A stretch of 64,000 nt of DNA from Basidiobolus meristosporus CBS 931.73 (taxonomy: Eukaryota; Basidiobolomycota; Basidiobolomycetes; Basidiobolales; Basidiobolaceae): assembly GCA_002104905.1 (NCBI GenBank), contig MCFE01000489.1:1-64000 (forward strand). Reading direction: 5' to 3'. Shown one piece after another: positions 1 through 9,471 of the stretch; position 1 is the stretch's first letter; every line of letters starts with the position of its first letter. The translations under genes were made by a program, and so were the position numbers. Below the pieces are notes generated by a model. That model was not told the origin of the DNA and did no database searches. It worked only from the letters and a program-made list of their open reading frames with translations.

Positions 1-1436
1 GGATCCTAGCTCCTACAGGCCAATATCTCAGCTGCCCACCTGCCAAAAGGTGTTTGAGCTTCTTCTTTCTCAGGAGCTCTACTCTGACTCCCTCAAGTTA
101 TGCCCTGCACAGTTTGCCTTTGTTCCTGGCCTCTCCTTGGAATATGCAGTCATGCTTAGCCAAGATCACTCCCTCCAGTGCAAGTATCCCTCTGTTCTGT
201 TTAATATTCCTAAGGCCTTTGATTCAGTTGAAAGAAATTTGCTTTGGTCCAAGTTGCAATGCTTCTCCAGTACCTCTCTAACCCTTCTTGTCTGGTCTCT
301 GTTTCTGGATCCACAAGCAAGAATTCTTCACCCAAGTGAGCAAACAGCTGTGTTCTCGGTTCCTAATGGAGTGGTTCAAGGCTCTGTGCTTGATCCTATA
401 CTGTTTGCCATCTTCCTGAATGACTTCCCAAGACTCTCAGCTGACTGCTTGGTTACTCTCTTTGCTGATGACATCAGAATATCCTCCTCCAATGTGCAAC
501 AAGACTCCCAGACCATCCACCAGTATCTGCAGAAGAATAATCTCCAGCTTTCCATTGCAAAGACAGTACCTTTGGGCTCTCCCATCAACTTGGAGAACTC
601 CACTCTACCTGCTCAGGTTTCTGCTACATATCTTGGCTTTCCTTTCCTTCCTACTGGAATAGACTCTGGAGCACACCTGAAGAAGAGAATTATCCTGGCA
701 ACACAAGCACTCCACAAGCTACTGACTGTTACTCCTCCTACAACTTCAGCTCCCAGCTGCCTCCTTCCACTCAAGCAGTTTGTCTTCCCTGTCCTGGAAT
801 TTGGCTTACCACTTCTCTCTCTTACTTCTAGAGACTGCACTAAGCTTGACAAGTTTGCAGTATGGTGCATTACCTCCTTGGTGCCTCATTTGCCTGAATG
901 CCCCTACAGACATGCTATTCTTGGTGCTTTTGGGTTTATGCCCTATAAGATCAGACTTCTCTACCTTAGAACCAGATTATACCTCAGACTTCACCACTGC
1001 AACAACTCACTGATTAAGGCCTGGGAGAGAACACACCACACTACACCTGACTCCTGCTGAAGAACTATAGTTGGAGATCCTGAAGTCAAGAAGTTTGCTC
1101 ATTATATTCAGCAGTCAGAAAACCCAAGCTGGCCTACCTGAAGTACTTGACAGACATTTGGCAGCAATATCTGCAGCAGCACATTCTCTTTATGATGAAT
1201 ATCAATCCTTATCACATTCCCCTCATTAATGTTGTTCACAAGTCATTCTTACCTCTCTTGCTACCCCCCTTCCCAATGAACAGTGTCTTGAGCACTGAAG
1301 AACTATCATCACTTCTTATTAGCTTACCTACAAGTTCCCCCTAGCTACACACTCTTGTATCAAAGCCACAGCAGTAGTGCTGGCTTCTTTGTTTCAACTG
1401 AAATAAAGATTTCACTTGTTGGTGACTGTCTCCCCC
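1..1436 (+). mobile_element. LINE (non-LTR retrotransposon) copy 1, 5' part outside window
   Basis: The copy enters the window already inside its reverse transcriptase and ends in a tail with AATAAAG, a short hairpin and a C-run (about 1,402-1,440). A second copy of the same family follows directly in the same orientation. No endonuclease domain is visible because the 5' part lies before position 1. No target duplication can be checked. Confidence 0.85.
2..1060 (+). CDS. LINE reverse transcriptase (partial, C-terminal part)
   Basis: The reading frame is open from base 2 to a TGA at 1,058-1,060, so the start at 50 would be artificial. It begins with the RT motif SSYRPISQLP, continues with KAFDSVERNLLW (a motif A region with aspartate), GVVQGSVLDPILF (motif B) and TLFADDIRI (catalytic FADD, motif C), then a thumb-like tail. 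These are the ordered motifs of non-LTR reverse transcriptases, which prime cDNA on nicked target DNA. The tail continues in other frames to about 1,340, so the C-terminus is probably frameshifted or stopped. A single long frame shows this copy is younger than its neighbour. Confidence 0.8.
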   Translation, partial: DPSSYRPISQLPTCQKVFELLLSQELYSDSLKLCPAQFAFVPGLSLEYAVMLSQDHSLQCKYPSVLFNIPKAFDSVERNLLWSKLQCFSSTSLTLLVWSLFLDPQARILHPSEQTAVFSVPNGVVQGSVLDPILFAIFLNDFPRLSADCLVTLFADDIRISSSNVQQDSQTIHQYLQKNNLQLSIAKTVPLGSPINLENSTLPAQVSATYLGFPFLPTGIDSGAHLKKRIILATQALHKLLTVTPPTTSAPSCLLPLKQFVFPVLEFGLPLLSLTSRDCTKLDKFAVWCITSLVPHLPECPYRHAILGAFGFMPYKIRLLYLRTRLYLRLHHCNNSLIKAWERTHHTTPDSC

Positions 1437-1444
1437 CCCCTAAC

Positions 1445-2660
1445 CCAAAATCTGCTTTGGTCCAAGTTGCAATGCTTCTCCAATACATCCCTCACCCTCC
1501 TTGTCAGGTCTCTGTTTCTGGATTCACAAACAAGAATTCTGCACCCAGGTGAGCAATCACCAGTGTTCTCAGTTCCTAATGGAGTGGTTCAAGGCACTGT
1601 GCTTGGTCCTATACTGTTAGCCATCTTTCTGAATGACTTCTCAAGACTCTCAGCTGGATGTCTGGTTACTCTGTTTGCTGATTACATCCAAATATCCTCC
1701 TACAATGTACAACAAGACTCCCAGACCATCCATCAGTATCTGCAGAAAAATAATCTCCAGCTTTCCATTGCAATGACAGTACCTTTGGGTTGTTCCATCA
1801 TCTTGGAGAACTGCACTCTACCTGCTCAGGTTTCAGCTACATAACTTGGCTTTCCTTTCCTTTGTACTGGACTAGATTCTAGAGCACACCTGAAGAAGAG
1901 AATTATCCTGGCAAGAAAGGCACTCCACAAGCTGCTGGCTGTTAATCCTACCGCTTCAGTTCCCAGCTATCTCCTTCTACTCAATTAGTTTGTCTTTGCT
2001 GTCCTGGAACTGGGCTTACCACCTCTCTCTCATACATCTTGAGACTGCGCTAAGTTTGACAAGTTTGCAGTGTGGTGTATTACCTTCTTGGTGCCTCATC
2101 TGCCTGAATGCCCCTGCAGACATGCTATTCTTGGTGCTTTTGGGCTTATGCCCTATAAGATCAGACTACTCTACCTTAGAACCAGATTATATCTCAGGCT
2201 TCACCACTGCAACCACCCACTGATTAAGACTTGGAAGAGAACACACCACACTACAGCTGGCTCCTGCTGGAGAACTATACTTGGAGATCTTGAAGTCAAG
2301 AAATTTGCTTAGTATATTCTGCAGTCAGAAAAGCCCAAGCTGGCCTACCTGAAGTACTCAACAGACCTTTGGCAGCAATATCTGAAGCTGCACACTCCCT
2401 TCATGATGAATATCAATCCATATCATATTCCCCTCATTAATATTGCTCACAAATCATTCTTACCCCTCTTGATATCCCCCTTCCCACTGAACAGTGTCTT
2501 GAGCACTGAAGAACTATCATCACTTCTTATAAACTTACCTACAAATTCCCCTCAGCTGCACACTCTTGTATCAAAGCTGCAACAGCAGCACTGGCTTTTT
2601 TGTTTCAACTGAAATTAAGATTTCATCTGTTGGTGACTGTCTCCCCCACTTACCCTCAAG
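1445..2660 (+). pseudogene. LINE copy 2, 5'-truncated and broken
   Basis: The copy starts at the sequence matching copy 1 position about 238 (CTTTGGTCCAAGTTGCAATG) and runs in parallel to the same 3' tail. It carries an A-to-T type loss of the palm motif (FADD reads FADY), a TAA near 1,842, a TAG near 1,987 and frame changes, so it cannot make reverse transcriptase. 5' truncation is the usual outcome of target-primed reverse transcription. It lies 5-10 bp after the end of copy 1. Confidence 0.85.
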
Positions 2661-2694
2661 CTTATTTACTTCACTCCCCCATGAACCTTAACTC

Positions 2695-3044
2695 TGTTGT
2701 AAGAGTCTTGGAGATATTGGAAGTGAATTAAAGAACAAGTAGATTATGTGGTCTTCATTTAATGATTTATTGAATGTAAAAGTAGTATTTATACTTTTAC
2801 CTGGTCTTGGCATTACAAGCACTTATAATAGATTAAAGAAGGTCACAAGAACATGTGTGCAAAGTTTGGGGCTGTTTGGACAACTTTGAGAATTTTCATG
2901 TTCTGGGTACCTGGTATTTCGGTGAGAATATTCTTAGTAAATCCTGACAAGGAATTTGGTCAGTATACTCTGGGATTTGAGGGTAATGATCTAAGTGACT
3001 AAGTTAGGTGAATATTTAGGTGGAATTACAAATTTTTTACAACC
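2695..3044 (-). mobile_element. Solo LTR, copia family 1
   Basis: It begins TGTTGTAAGAG and ends TTTTACAACC (CA end mutated). It matches the LTRs at 5,361-5,709, 27,173-27,520 and, reversed, 35,870-36,218. It is flanked by a perfect 5-bp target duplication AACTC (2,690-2,694 and 3,045-3,049), so it is a true solo LTR formed by LTR-LTR recombination and not the 3' end of the element at 3.5-5.7 kb. Orientation is given by the full elements. Confidence 0.9.
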
Positions 3045-3049
3045 AACTC

Positions 3050-3530
3050 CAGTGTACTCTGGGATACTGCCTTACCTTTAGCTTAGATTTATTAATATAC
3101 AACTTGATGTTTACTTTGGAAAACTTTAATTTGCAGCTGGCTTCTTTATTTGTACGTAGACTTGCCTGAAATCAAATAAAGATTACACCTACCTTGGTAA
3201 CATTCCATCCCCTAGCCATCTAAGATCTATGTGGCAGAGCTACTTACAAGTCTATACACCTTTGCTACTACACCTAGTCCCAGGCTGGGTTCAGTCTTAG
3301 ATTATATTCATCAGAAACATCTCCAACTTGTACTTCCTCCAGAACCCTTGAATTTTATATTGACCCCTGATGAGCATTACTTTATTGAAACAAACATTGA
3401 AGATGAGAGAAAACATAAATTAGATTACTTATTAGAGAGGTTCTAAACTTCTTAAGTGGCTTCTACATTTGTACTTTCATTAGCTCTTGACTAAAATAAA
3501 GATATCACCAACTTGGTGATTTTCCCTCCT
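3050..3530 (+). repeat. Two diverged LINE 3' fragments
   Basis: 3,050-3,203 and 3,204-3,530 both end in the arrangement seen at the LINE tails: a GGCTTCT.. block, AATAAAGAT, a small hairpin and a pyrimidine run. The second holds a 71-residue frame (3,231-3,446) resembling the C-terminal tail of the LINE ORF (LPPEPLNFILTPDEH against LPPFPMNSVLSTEEL). The second fragment abuts the truncated copia at 3,531. Confidence 0.55.
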
Positions 3531-4238
3531 CTAAGAAAATCCTTGATCATGGATCATAGATCTTGCCATATCAACTATGGATTTGTTTGCATGTTCTGCT
3601 ACTTCATTTTGGTGCTGGGAGTATGGTGCAGTAGGCTCTTGCCTCATTCCATGAACTTTGCAGTAGTGGATGAAGAGTTTTGAGGTATATTCTCCACCAT
3701 TGTCAGAGCATATGTTCTCGTTTTCTTCACCAGTTTCTCTCTCCACCATGACTTTAAACTCCCTGAACTTAGACGGTGCATCATCCTTTCTCTCCATGAA
3801 GTAGACCCATGTGTATCTTGTATAATAATCAGTAAAAGTGATCAAATACTTCATCCCCCCTAAGGAGAAATTTTGCATAGGTCCACACAGATCTGAGTGA
3901 GTTAGTTTTAATTTTCTCTTGGTTGTGATTACCCCAGAGGTCTTGAACAGTTGTCTGGCTTGTTTCCTATATATGCAGGCTTTGCAGTGCTCCAAATTAG
4001 CTGGGGGATTAATTTTTACTCCGGATATTAGCTGATCTTTGATCATTTTGCATACATATTCAAAATTGATGTGTCCCAATATCCTGTGCCAAAGTACTGG
4101 TATTTCTTCATTTAAGTTACTTATATTGGCTTCCAGATACAATGGATTATAAGCTAACCTATAGAGATTCTGATTTCTGATAACCAATGCAATATTTGGC
4201 ACCTTTTTTATCAGTGATCTTGCATCCAGAATTGTCAA
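3531..4238 (-). pseudogene. copia GAG-pre-integrase / integrase core (truncated)
   Basis: The frame holds the zinc-binding HHCC region (HRILGHINFEYVCKMI ... HCKACIYRKQ) followed by the integrase core with HSDLCGPM and SDNGGEYTS, matching the first two catalytic aspartates, and QHQNEVAEHANKSIVDMA containing the third acidic residue. The DDE triad is therefore still present although the downstream pol is lost. It joins the protease frame by a frameshift near 4,160-4,240. Confidence 0.8.
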
Positions 4239-4527
4239 AGCTGAAACTAAGTCCTTCTGCAGTGGCCTTGCTTACAGATAGCAGGTTCTTGGCTATTTCT
4301 GGTACATAGAGTACTTCTTTAAAGGTCAGAGTATAGCTTCCTTCACTGCTTCTTAGGTTTGCTTGGGTAGTTCCTTCTCCCACTGCATCAAGTGTTCTAT
4401 TGTCACCCATGAAAACCTTCTTAATTGGAATTTCTTGATATTGGGTACCAAGTTCTTTTTGGTGTGTAAAGTGTTGCGATGCTCCAGAGTCAATATACCA
4501 CACCTGAGAGTTTTTGTTTGTGATCAT
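4159..4527 (-). pseudogene. copia aspartic protease region
   Basis: The peptide has WYIDSGASQHFTHQ near its start, the retroviral-type aspartic protease active site (DSGA), followed by the usual copia spacing to LYVPEIAKNLLSVSK. It precedes the integrase frame, as in copia polyproteins. A frameshift separates the two. Confidence 0.8.
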
Positions 4528-4597
4528 ACTTAGTGCAGATATGAATAGTCTATTTTCAGTTGTTGCAGCATTTCTGTATTAAGGCTTTTTCTGCTGA

Positions 4598-5320
4598 TCA
4601 TCTGTTTTTCAAACACCTGTGTGATGTGTGTCCTTTCCTTTTGCAGTAGTTGCAATGCAGGTTGCTGTTGCCTTTGTCAGGTCTTGGGTACCTCCTTTGT
4701 TGGTTATCATTGCTTATTAAAGCATTTTCTTCTTCCTTCTGATTGGCACTTGATTTTCTTAATTCTTCATTTGGGAGCCTTCCATATATGTAATATAAGG
4801 TCAAATCATCAGTTCTGGACTCTAGGGCTGATATAAGGCCCTGAAATCTGTCTATCAGGCTATTTGGGATGGCAACTATCACATCCTTATCAGTAGTTGG
4901 TATGCCCACAGATTTCATCTCATCCACCAACAGGGTAATTTTGCTAATTAGATTTTTCATTTCTTCTCCTGGCTGCATCTTTGTAGTAAAGAATTTTTGT
5001 TCAAGATACATCTTCTTAACAGCTCAACATGACTGGTAGGTGTCTTCTAATGCCATCCAGGCATTCTTCATAGTGTTTGCTCTTGAGCATTGAATTAACA
5101 GTTTGTCTTTAACATTAAGGCACATGCGGTTAAAGGCGCTTTATTCTTTCTTCTTGTACTTTAAGGCTTCCTCTCACACGTTTTTAGGGGGGAATTCTTC
5201 TCCCATGACAATATCCCAAAGGCCTCATTCTTCTAGCAGTATCTTCATCTTTACCTTTCATGCTTGGTAGTAAGATCCATCCAACTTTTCAGCAGAGGGA
5301 AAAGTTCCAGTAATAGCCAT
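4598..5320 (-). pseudogene. copia gag (UBN2-like, zinc knuckle), with internal stops
   Basis: ATG at 5,318-5,320 opens MAITGTFPSAEKLDGSYY, typical of copia gag; several internal stops follow before the intact 137-residue stretch 4,598-5,011. That stretch has the UBN2/gag helical region (EEMKNLISKITLLVDEM) and ends in a CCHC zinc knuckle CNYCKRKGHTSHRC that would bind element RNA. Product cannot be full length. Confidence 0.75.
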
Positions 5321-5342
5321 GGTAGACATTGCAGAGAGTGAC

Positions 5343-5360
5343 AGCTTGGGGCTCATAGCC
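5343..5360 (-). other. Primer binding site, half-tRNA type (initiator Met anticodon arm)
   Basis: Directly inside the 5' LTR end the minus strand reads GGCTATGAGCCCCAAGC. Its first 12 bases are, but for one base, complementary to the conserved initiator tRNA-Met anticodon stem-loop (GGGCTCATAACC) rather than to a tRNA 3' end. Drosophila copia is known to prime with a 5' half of initiator tRNA-Met cut in the anticodon loop. See the matching site at 61,357. Confidence 0.65.
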
Positions 5361-5709
5361 TGTTGTAAGAGTCTTGGAGATATTGGAAGTGATCTGGGAG
5401 TACAAGTAGATTATGTGGTTTTCACTTAATGACTTTTTCAATGTAAAAGTAGTATTTATACTCTTGCATGGTTGTGATATTACAAACATGTAGAGTAGGT
5501 TAAGGAAGGTCCCAAGAACATGTGTGCAAGTTTGGGGCTACTTGGACAACTTTGAGAATTTTCATGTTCTGTATACCTGGATTTTTGGTGAAAATATTCA
5601 AAGTAAATCCCAACAAGGAATTTGGTCAGTATTCCTTAGGATCTGAAGGTAATGATCTAAGGGACTAAGCTAGGTGAATATTTAGGTGGAATTACAAATT
5701 TTTACAACA
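5361..5709 (-). mobile_element. 5' LTR of copia family 1
   Basis: 349 bp, TGTTGTAAGAG...TTTTTACAACA with 7-bp inverted ends. Same family and length as the three other copies in the window. Confidence 0.85.
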
Positions 5710-6086
5710 AAATATAGGCAGTCAATTTTCACAGTCCAAAATTGGTCAAATCAACTAATAAGAGTTCACCACTCTAATCTGTATTTCTAGGACATAACAA
5801 TGATATCACTATATGTTTATCTCTTAATGAACCTGCCATAGGGATAGCACTTATCTAGCCTTAGTGCAAGCCAATTGCTACAATGTGTATCTGGGTGTGT
5901 GCCTCCCAGCTGGAATTTTGCATTTTAGACCATCAATTCTATATCAAAAGAGTAAGATACTCCGGAAGCAGCACAACTTAAGAGTGTATGTATTTGCATA
6001 CCTTGCATACCAAGGGTTAAGAAGTGTGTAAAGTAGATACCCTTTGCACATTACTAAATAAACAAATATTTGTATGTTATCAAACA
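5710..6086. other. Intergenic, no feature recognised
   Basis: About 375 bp between the copia LTR and a tRNA gene. No open frame of note, no repeat match elsewhere in the window. Confidence 0.5.
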
Positions 6087-6160
6087 GCTTGCATAGCTCA
6101 CTTGGTTAGAGTGTGGTGCTAATAATGCTATGGTTGCAGGTTCAACCCCTGCTGTGAGCA
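6087..6160 (+). tRNA. tRNA-Ile(AAT)
   Basis: 74 nt cloverleaf: acceptor GCTTGCA/TGTGAGC with discriminator A, A-box TAGCTCACTTGGTTAGAG, anticodon loop CTAATAA (anticodon AAT) and B-box GGTTCAACCCC. The D-arm and GTGGTGCTAATAA segment are those of eukaryotic tRNA-Ile(AAU). The anticodon stem and acceptor use several G-U pairs, so it may be a weak or decaying copy. No intron. Confidence 0.8.
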
Positions 6161-7759
6161 AATTTGCTTTTTTGTTTTTTCCTTGCTAACTCATCTCCCT
6201 CAAGTTATCATCAAAATAGATATATACAAAAGTGTGCTTTCACAAAGTTGTTGTTTAGTAGCTTTGTTATATTGAATGGTAGTTCTTAAAGTCACTATTG
6301 AATTCTTTTAGTTATTCAGGCCTGAACTTGCACACTATATGCATATTCAAACCTCTGCAAGCTACAGCCTGAGGCTTTGTAGCTCAGCAGCATAGGGACA
6401 GGTTTAGTTGTCTGTAACAAATAAGAGTCTTATACAGCAATTATAAGTAGCTGTGGGCCTGATGATACTGATCTCAGTCTCTGAATTTTTGAAATAAACA
6501 AAAGAGCTGGTGTCAGCTTCCAAGCAGGCCCTAGACTGAGGAAGAGGGTTCAGCCAGCATATTGAGGTATGCCAAACATTACATCATTGTTGTGGATCAG
6601 TCTGCACAGGTTAAGACATATTCAAGCCAGCTGTAGACACCCAATACATTGAAGGATACTCTGACCAAGATACAGGGTACACTGAGCCCATGGAAGATGC
6701 TCGATGTGACAATGAATGTGCTAATCAAGATGAACAGTATTCTGAGCTTATGGAATGAGCTTAAAGCCAATAACGCTGCATTGTTTATTTATTACTTGCC
6801 TAATATGTAGTAGCAGAAGTATGATCAATGACAACACAAGAACAAGGATAGGGTTAAAGGAGACCTTTTGTGAAACACTATACCAAATGAGCGGAATTCC
6901 CTTTACTCCAGGCCAACTTGGTGCAACATTAATGCCACTTTTTTGACTACCAAATATTGATTCCTGGACGCAACGCCTTAATTATTGCTGTTACGTTTAT
7001 GACAAGGCTAATGGTGTTACATTTATGACAAGGTTGTTGCTGTTACGTTTATGACAAGGATTATTGCGTGTGTAATTCACCCTTTAAGCATCAATTGATT
7101 TGCACTCAAAAAAATAATAAGCTGATATACTGCAATTGTTTTAGTTCCCCAAACCACTTCCAATTCTCTGTAGAATCTTGCACCAAATATGTACTGAGTA
7201 TTATGAGGTATGAGTAAAGAGGAGATAACACCCCCTTTAAAGTTTTAAGCAATAGTGAGCAAAAATAGCAGCTGATGAATCCTACCACAGGTATAATGGT
7301 AGCAAGTATTTTACCGTATAGTTCCATAATATGCTAAATTGATATGAAACAAGTCTGTTCTGTTAAATCTATAAAAATCTATATGTGACATATTTTGCTT
7401 TAGCATCTTCCCGCACAGTACAGGACCCTTGTATCACTTCAAGTAAGGTCTATCCAAGCCCTAGTCTTATTTGAAAACCTTATATTACATTGGAGTGTTA
7501 AGAAGTTTTTGTACAACCACATGGAGAGTTTAACCATTGTTGAGAAAATGGATAATATGCAAAGGACTAGATATACAATAATATCTAATAAAGCATGCGT
7601 GTATGACTTTTTCAACTATAATTTCAATTCAATGAAAAGGTCAAGAGACGATTTCAGTCTTGTATTCTGCTACTGAATCTACCAGCATTGTAGATACTTA
7701 GCTACAATCGACCCAACATATTTTGCACTTTTTCGGGGTAACTCGAATGACAGAGTACT
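6161..7759. other. Intergenic, one small tandem repeat
   Basis: No convincing gene. Short frames (61-73 residues) look random. The only structure seen is the triple repeat at 6,988-7,059. Confidence 0.5.
6988..7059 (+). repeat. Three-copy 25-26 bp tandem repeat
   Basis: TGTTACGTTTATGACAAGG occurs at about 6,990, 7,015 (one change, ACATTT) and 7,041, separated by 4-6 bp variable spacers. Function unknown. Confidence 0.85.
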
Positions 7760-7821
7760 AAAAAAATTTCCTCCGAAGAGGTGTCCACTCAAGATTTACG
7801 TGTCATCCTTGTGCAGGGGCC

Positions 7822-7852
<31 letters not shown>

Positions 7853-7878
7853 TTCAAGTGTCAGAGGTCCGGTAGGAC
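7760..7878 (-). ncRNA. U6: U6 spliceosomal snRNA
   Basis: The minus strand carries the invariant U6 core: GGAACGATACAGAGAAGATT (ACAGAGA box, which pairs the 5' splice site), then AGCATGGCCCCTGCACAAGG (AGC catalytic triad and internal stem-loop) and GATGACAC. The 5' hairpin is GTCC-TACC-GGAC, placing the 5' end at about 7,878. A run of seven T (7,760-7,766) is the Pol III terminator. An unusual extra hairpin CCTC-TTCG-GAGG sits just before the terminator. A TATA box lies 28 bp upstream. Confidence 0.95.
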
Positions 7879-7905
7879 TTGACAAACGAAGTAGCCCCAA
7901 CTACC

Positions 7906-7912
7906 TTTTATA
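7906..7912 (-). promoter_or_regulatory. TATA box of U6
   Basis: TATAAAA on the minus strand, 28-34 bp before the inferred U6 5' end, the usual place for the TATA element of Pol III-transcribed U6 genes. Confidence 0.8.
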
Positions 7913-7997
7913 CCATGTAAATGCGCAAGTTAATAGAATTATGGGAAATTTGAAAATTCGTTCGAAACAAATTGATCATCACTAGGATGTAAAATTG

Positions 7998-8069
7998 TGC
8001 CTACTGCCAGGATTGAACTGGCGACCTTCAGTTTACGAGACTGACGCGCTACCACTGCGCTAAGCAGGC
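7998..8069 (-). tRNA. tRNA with anticodon CGT (Thr), copy 1
   Basis: 72 nt: acceptor GCCTGCT/AGTAGGC, discriminator A, A-box TTAGCGCAGTGGTAGCGC, anticodon arm TCAGT-CTCGTAA-ACTGA and B-box AGTTCAATCCT. The anticodon reads CGT, so threonine (ACG). G1-C72, C2-G71, G35 and U36, known threonyl-tRNA synthetase determinants in other organisms, are present. The body strongly resembles eukaryotic elongator tRNA-Met (same D-arm and TCAGTCTC.TAA context), differing by CAT to CGT. A copy of the same sequence is at 9,394-9,465. Confidence 0.85.
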
Positions 8070-8307
8070 CTTTCTCAACTTGTCTAGGTTAGGTCATCAT
8101 GATCTTGAAATTATCCCTGTTAGAGACCCATCCTGAACCGTTCGTCGATCTTTCACAAATTAGGCAAATGGAACTAAGACCTGTATATCTCGAAAATGCA
8201 GTTCACAGTATAAATTAGCGAAGTATGTCAGAAATAATGCAGCTCTTCCTTTCTCCCTTACCTCAAGAATCGACCCCTGTCCTAGAGTGGAGCGCACTAT
8301 GGCAAGC

Positions 8308-8600
8308 TGTTACAGAGTTTAATAGGCCTTCAGGATGAAGGGTATCCTGGTATCTTGTGCCCATTATTTACATCGGAGAAACATCAAGCAACATCTTAAA
8401 CGATTGTCGATCTTGCAAGATACTTGGGCACTAAACAGTTGCTCAAGCATACAGTCTGGAAGACTTCAGGAATAGCACTAGTACGAGAGACTCGTATACA
8501 AATAAAGTGTTTTCTCCCTCATACTCTGGATTAACTTTTACCCTCACCGGATTCCCAAGAGATTGTTGTTTAGTTGGGACTTCCGTTTACGAGTGTAACA
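8308..8600 (+). mobile_element. Solo LTR, tRNA-associated family, copy 1
   Basis: It starts TGTTAC and ends GTAACA (6-bp inverted ends). Its last 100 bp, including TACAAATAAAGT (poly-A signal), align with the LTR at 9,472-9,797. No clear target duplication. It lies 239 bp upstream of the tRNA at 7,998-8,069. Orientation is taken from the AATAAA. Confidence 0.65.
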
Positions 8601-8609
8601 CCCTCGGTA

Positions 8610-8930
8610 TCAAACACTTTGGACACTACTCCTCTTCAGATTAAACCTCAAATCACTATCATCATTTAGTATATATCGGGTATCACTTTCTGAAGCTTGC
8701 CCGACTTTAATGAAATCCCTTATCCAGATATGATAAGCTTCCGAGGATTTAACGGTTACACTCCACAGCGACAAAGCGCGCTTAGTATGTAGATTTCGTA
8801 GAGTGTAATTCGAGGCATATACAACCCGTAATTCGATATTCACCTTGTGGATTTTTATAGCCCATTGATCAGATTCAACTATATCAAGCGATGCAAAAGA
8901 AGAGTTCTCAAAATCACCTAGTACTACCAT
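8610..8930 (-). CDS. Hypothetical ORF, 106 residues
   Basis: The frame runs from an ATG at 8,930 to a stop at 8,610. The peptide has a mixed hydrophilic composition, no signal peptide, no membrane segment and no motif I recognise. It sits just beyond the solo LTR, in a region otherwise without genes. It could be a chance frame or a relic of an LTR element. Confidence 0.2.
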   Translation of the reverse strand: MVVLGDFENSSFASLDIVESDQWAIKIHKVNIELRVVYASNYTLRNLHTKRALSLWSVTVKSSEAYHIWIRDFIKVGQASESDTRYILNDDSDLRFNLKRSSVQSV

Positions 8931-9393
8931 CCCATAACACCGAGGAGAGAGCTGACAAATTTAATTAGAGTCAGATTGGCATCCAAAACATTAATTCTCA
9001 GTAGGAAACTTTTACCTGTTATTTTATAAATAACATATAGTTTTCTTTATGATGTAAATGGGAGTTATTACTAAATCGTGATTAACTAAACCCAGATGCT
9101 CTCGGATTGCAACCCGGGTATGTATCAATTACTGACCAGAGAATCCCACTTATTTAGCAACAACCAAATTACAAATTAGACGTCATTTTATCATGGCAAA
9201 TTACTCCTGGAACTTTTCAACTGTTTGAAAATGAATACCAACGTGGTTCTTACCCATTCCAATGAAGAATCCCTCCCAAGATACCAACTTTGACTAGTAT
9301 CAGAGGTCTCGCTGGAAAAAGTGAAGGATGTCTGAGCTGCTTTTTGGATGCTTCAAAAATAGACTACATAAAATAGTCAAACCAAAAAAATGT

Positions 9394-9465
9394 TGCCTAC
9401 TGCCAGGATTGAACTGGCGACCTTCAGTTTACGAGACTGACGCGCTACCACTGCGCTAAGCAGGC
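9394..9465 (-). tRNA. tRNA with anticodon CGT (Thr), copy 2
   Basis: Identical over its 72 nt to the copy at 7,998-8,069. The flanks differ, so the two are dispersed or old duplicates kept identical. An LTR begins 6 bp from its 5' end. Confidence 0.85.
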
Positions 9466-9471
9466 TATCTT

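Larger units (their letters stand above)
3531..5709 (-). mobile_element. Ty1/copia retrotransposon family 1, 3' half missing
   Basis: Reading on the minus strand: 5' LTR (5,361-5,709), primer binding site, gag, protease, GAG-pre-integrase and integrase, then the element stops at 3,531 against a LINE tail. Reverse transcriptase, RNase H and 3' LTR are absent. The order gag-PR-IN is that of Pseudoviridae (copia), not gypsy. Confidence 0.85.

Noticed and set aside
2695-5709. 2,695-3,044 and 5,361-5,709 as the two LTRs of one element
   Set aside because: The first is flanked by its own perfect AACTC duplication, and LINE tails lie between it and the truncated copia at 3,531.
7800-7985. 61-residue plus-strand ORF
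   Set aside because: It overlaps the U6 snRNA on the other strand and has no protein signature.
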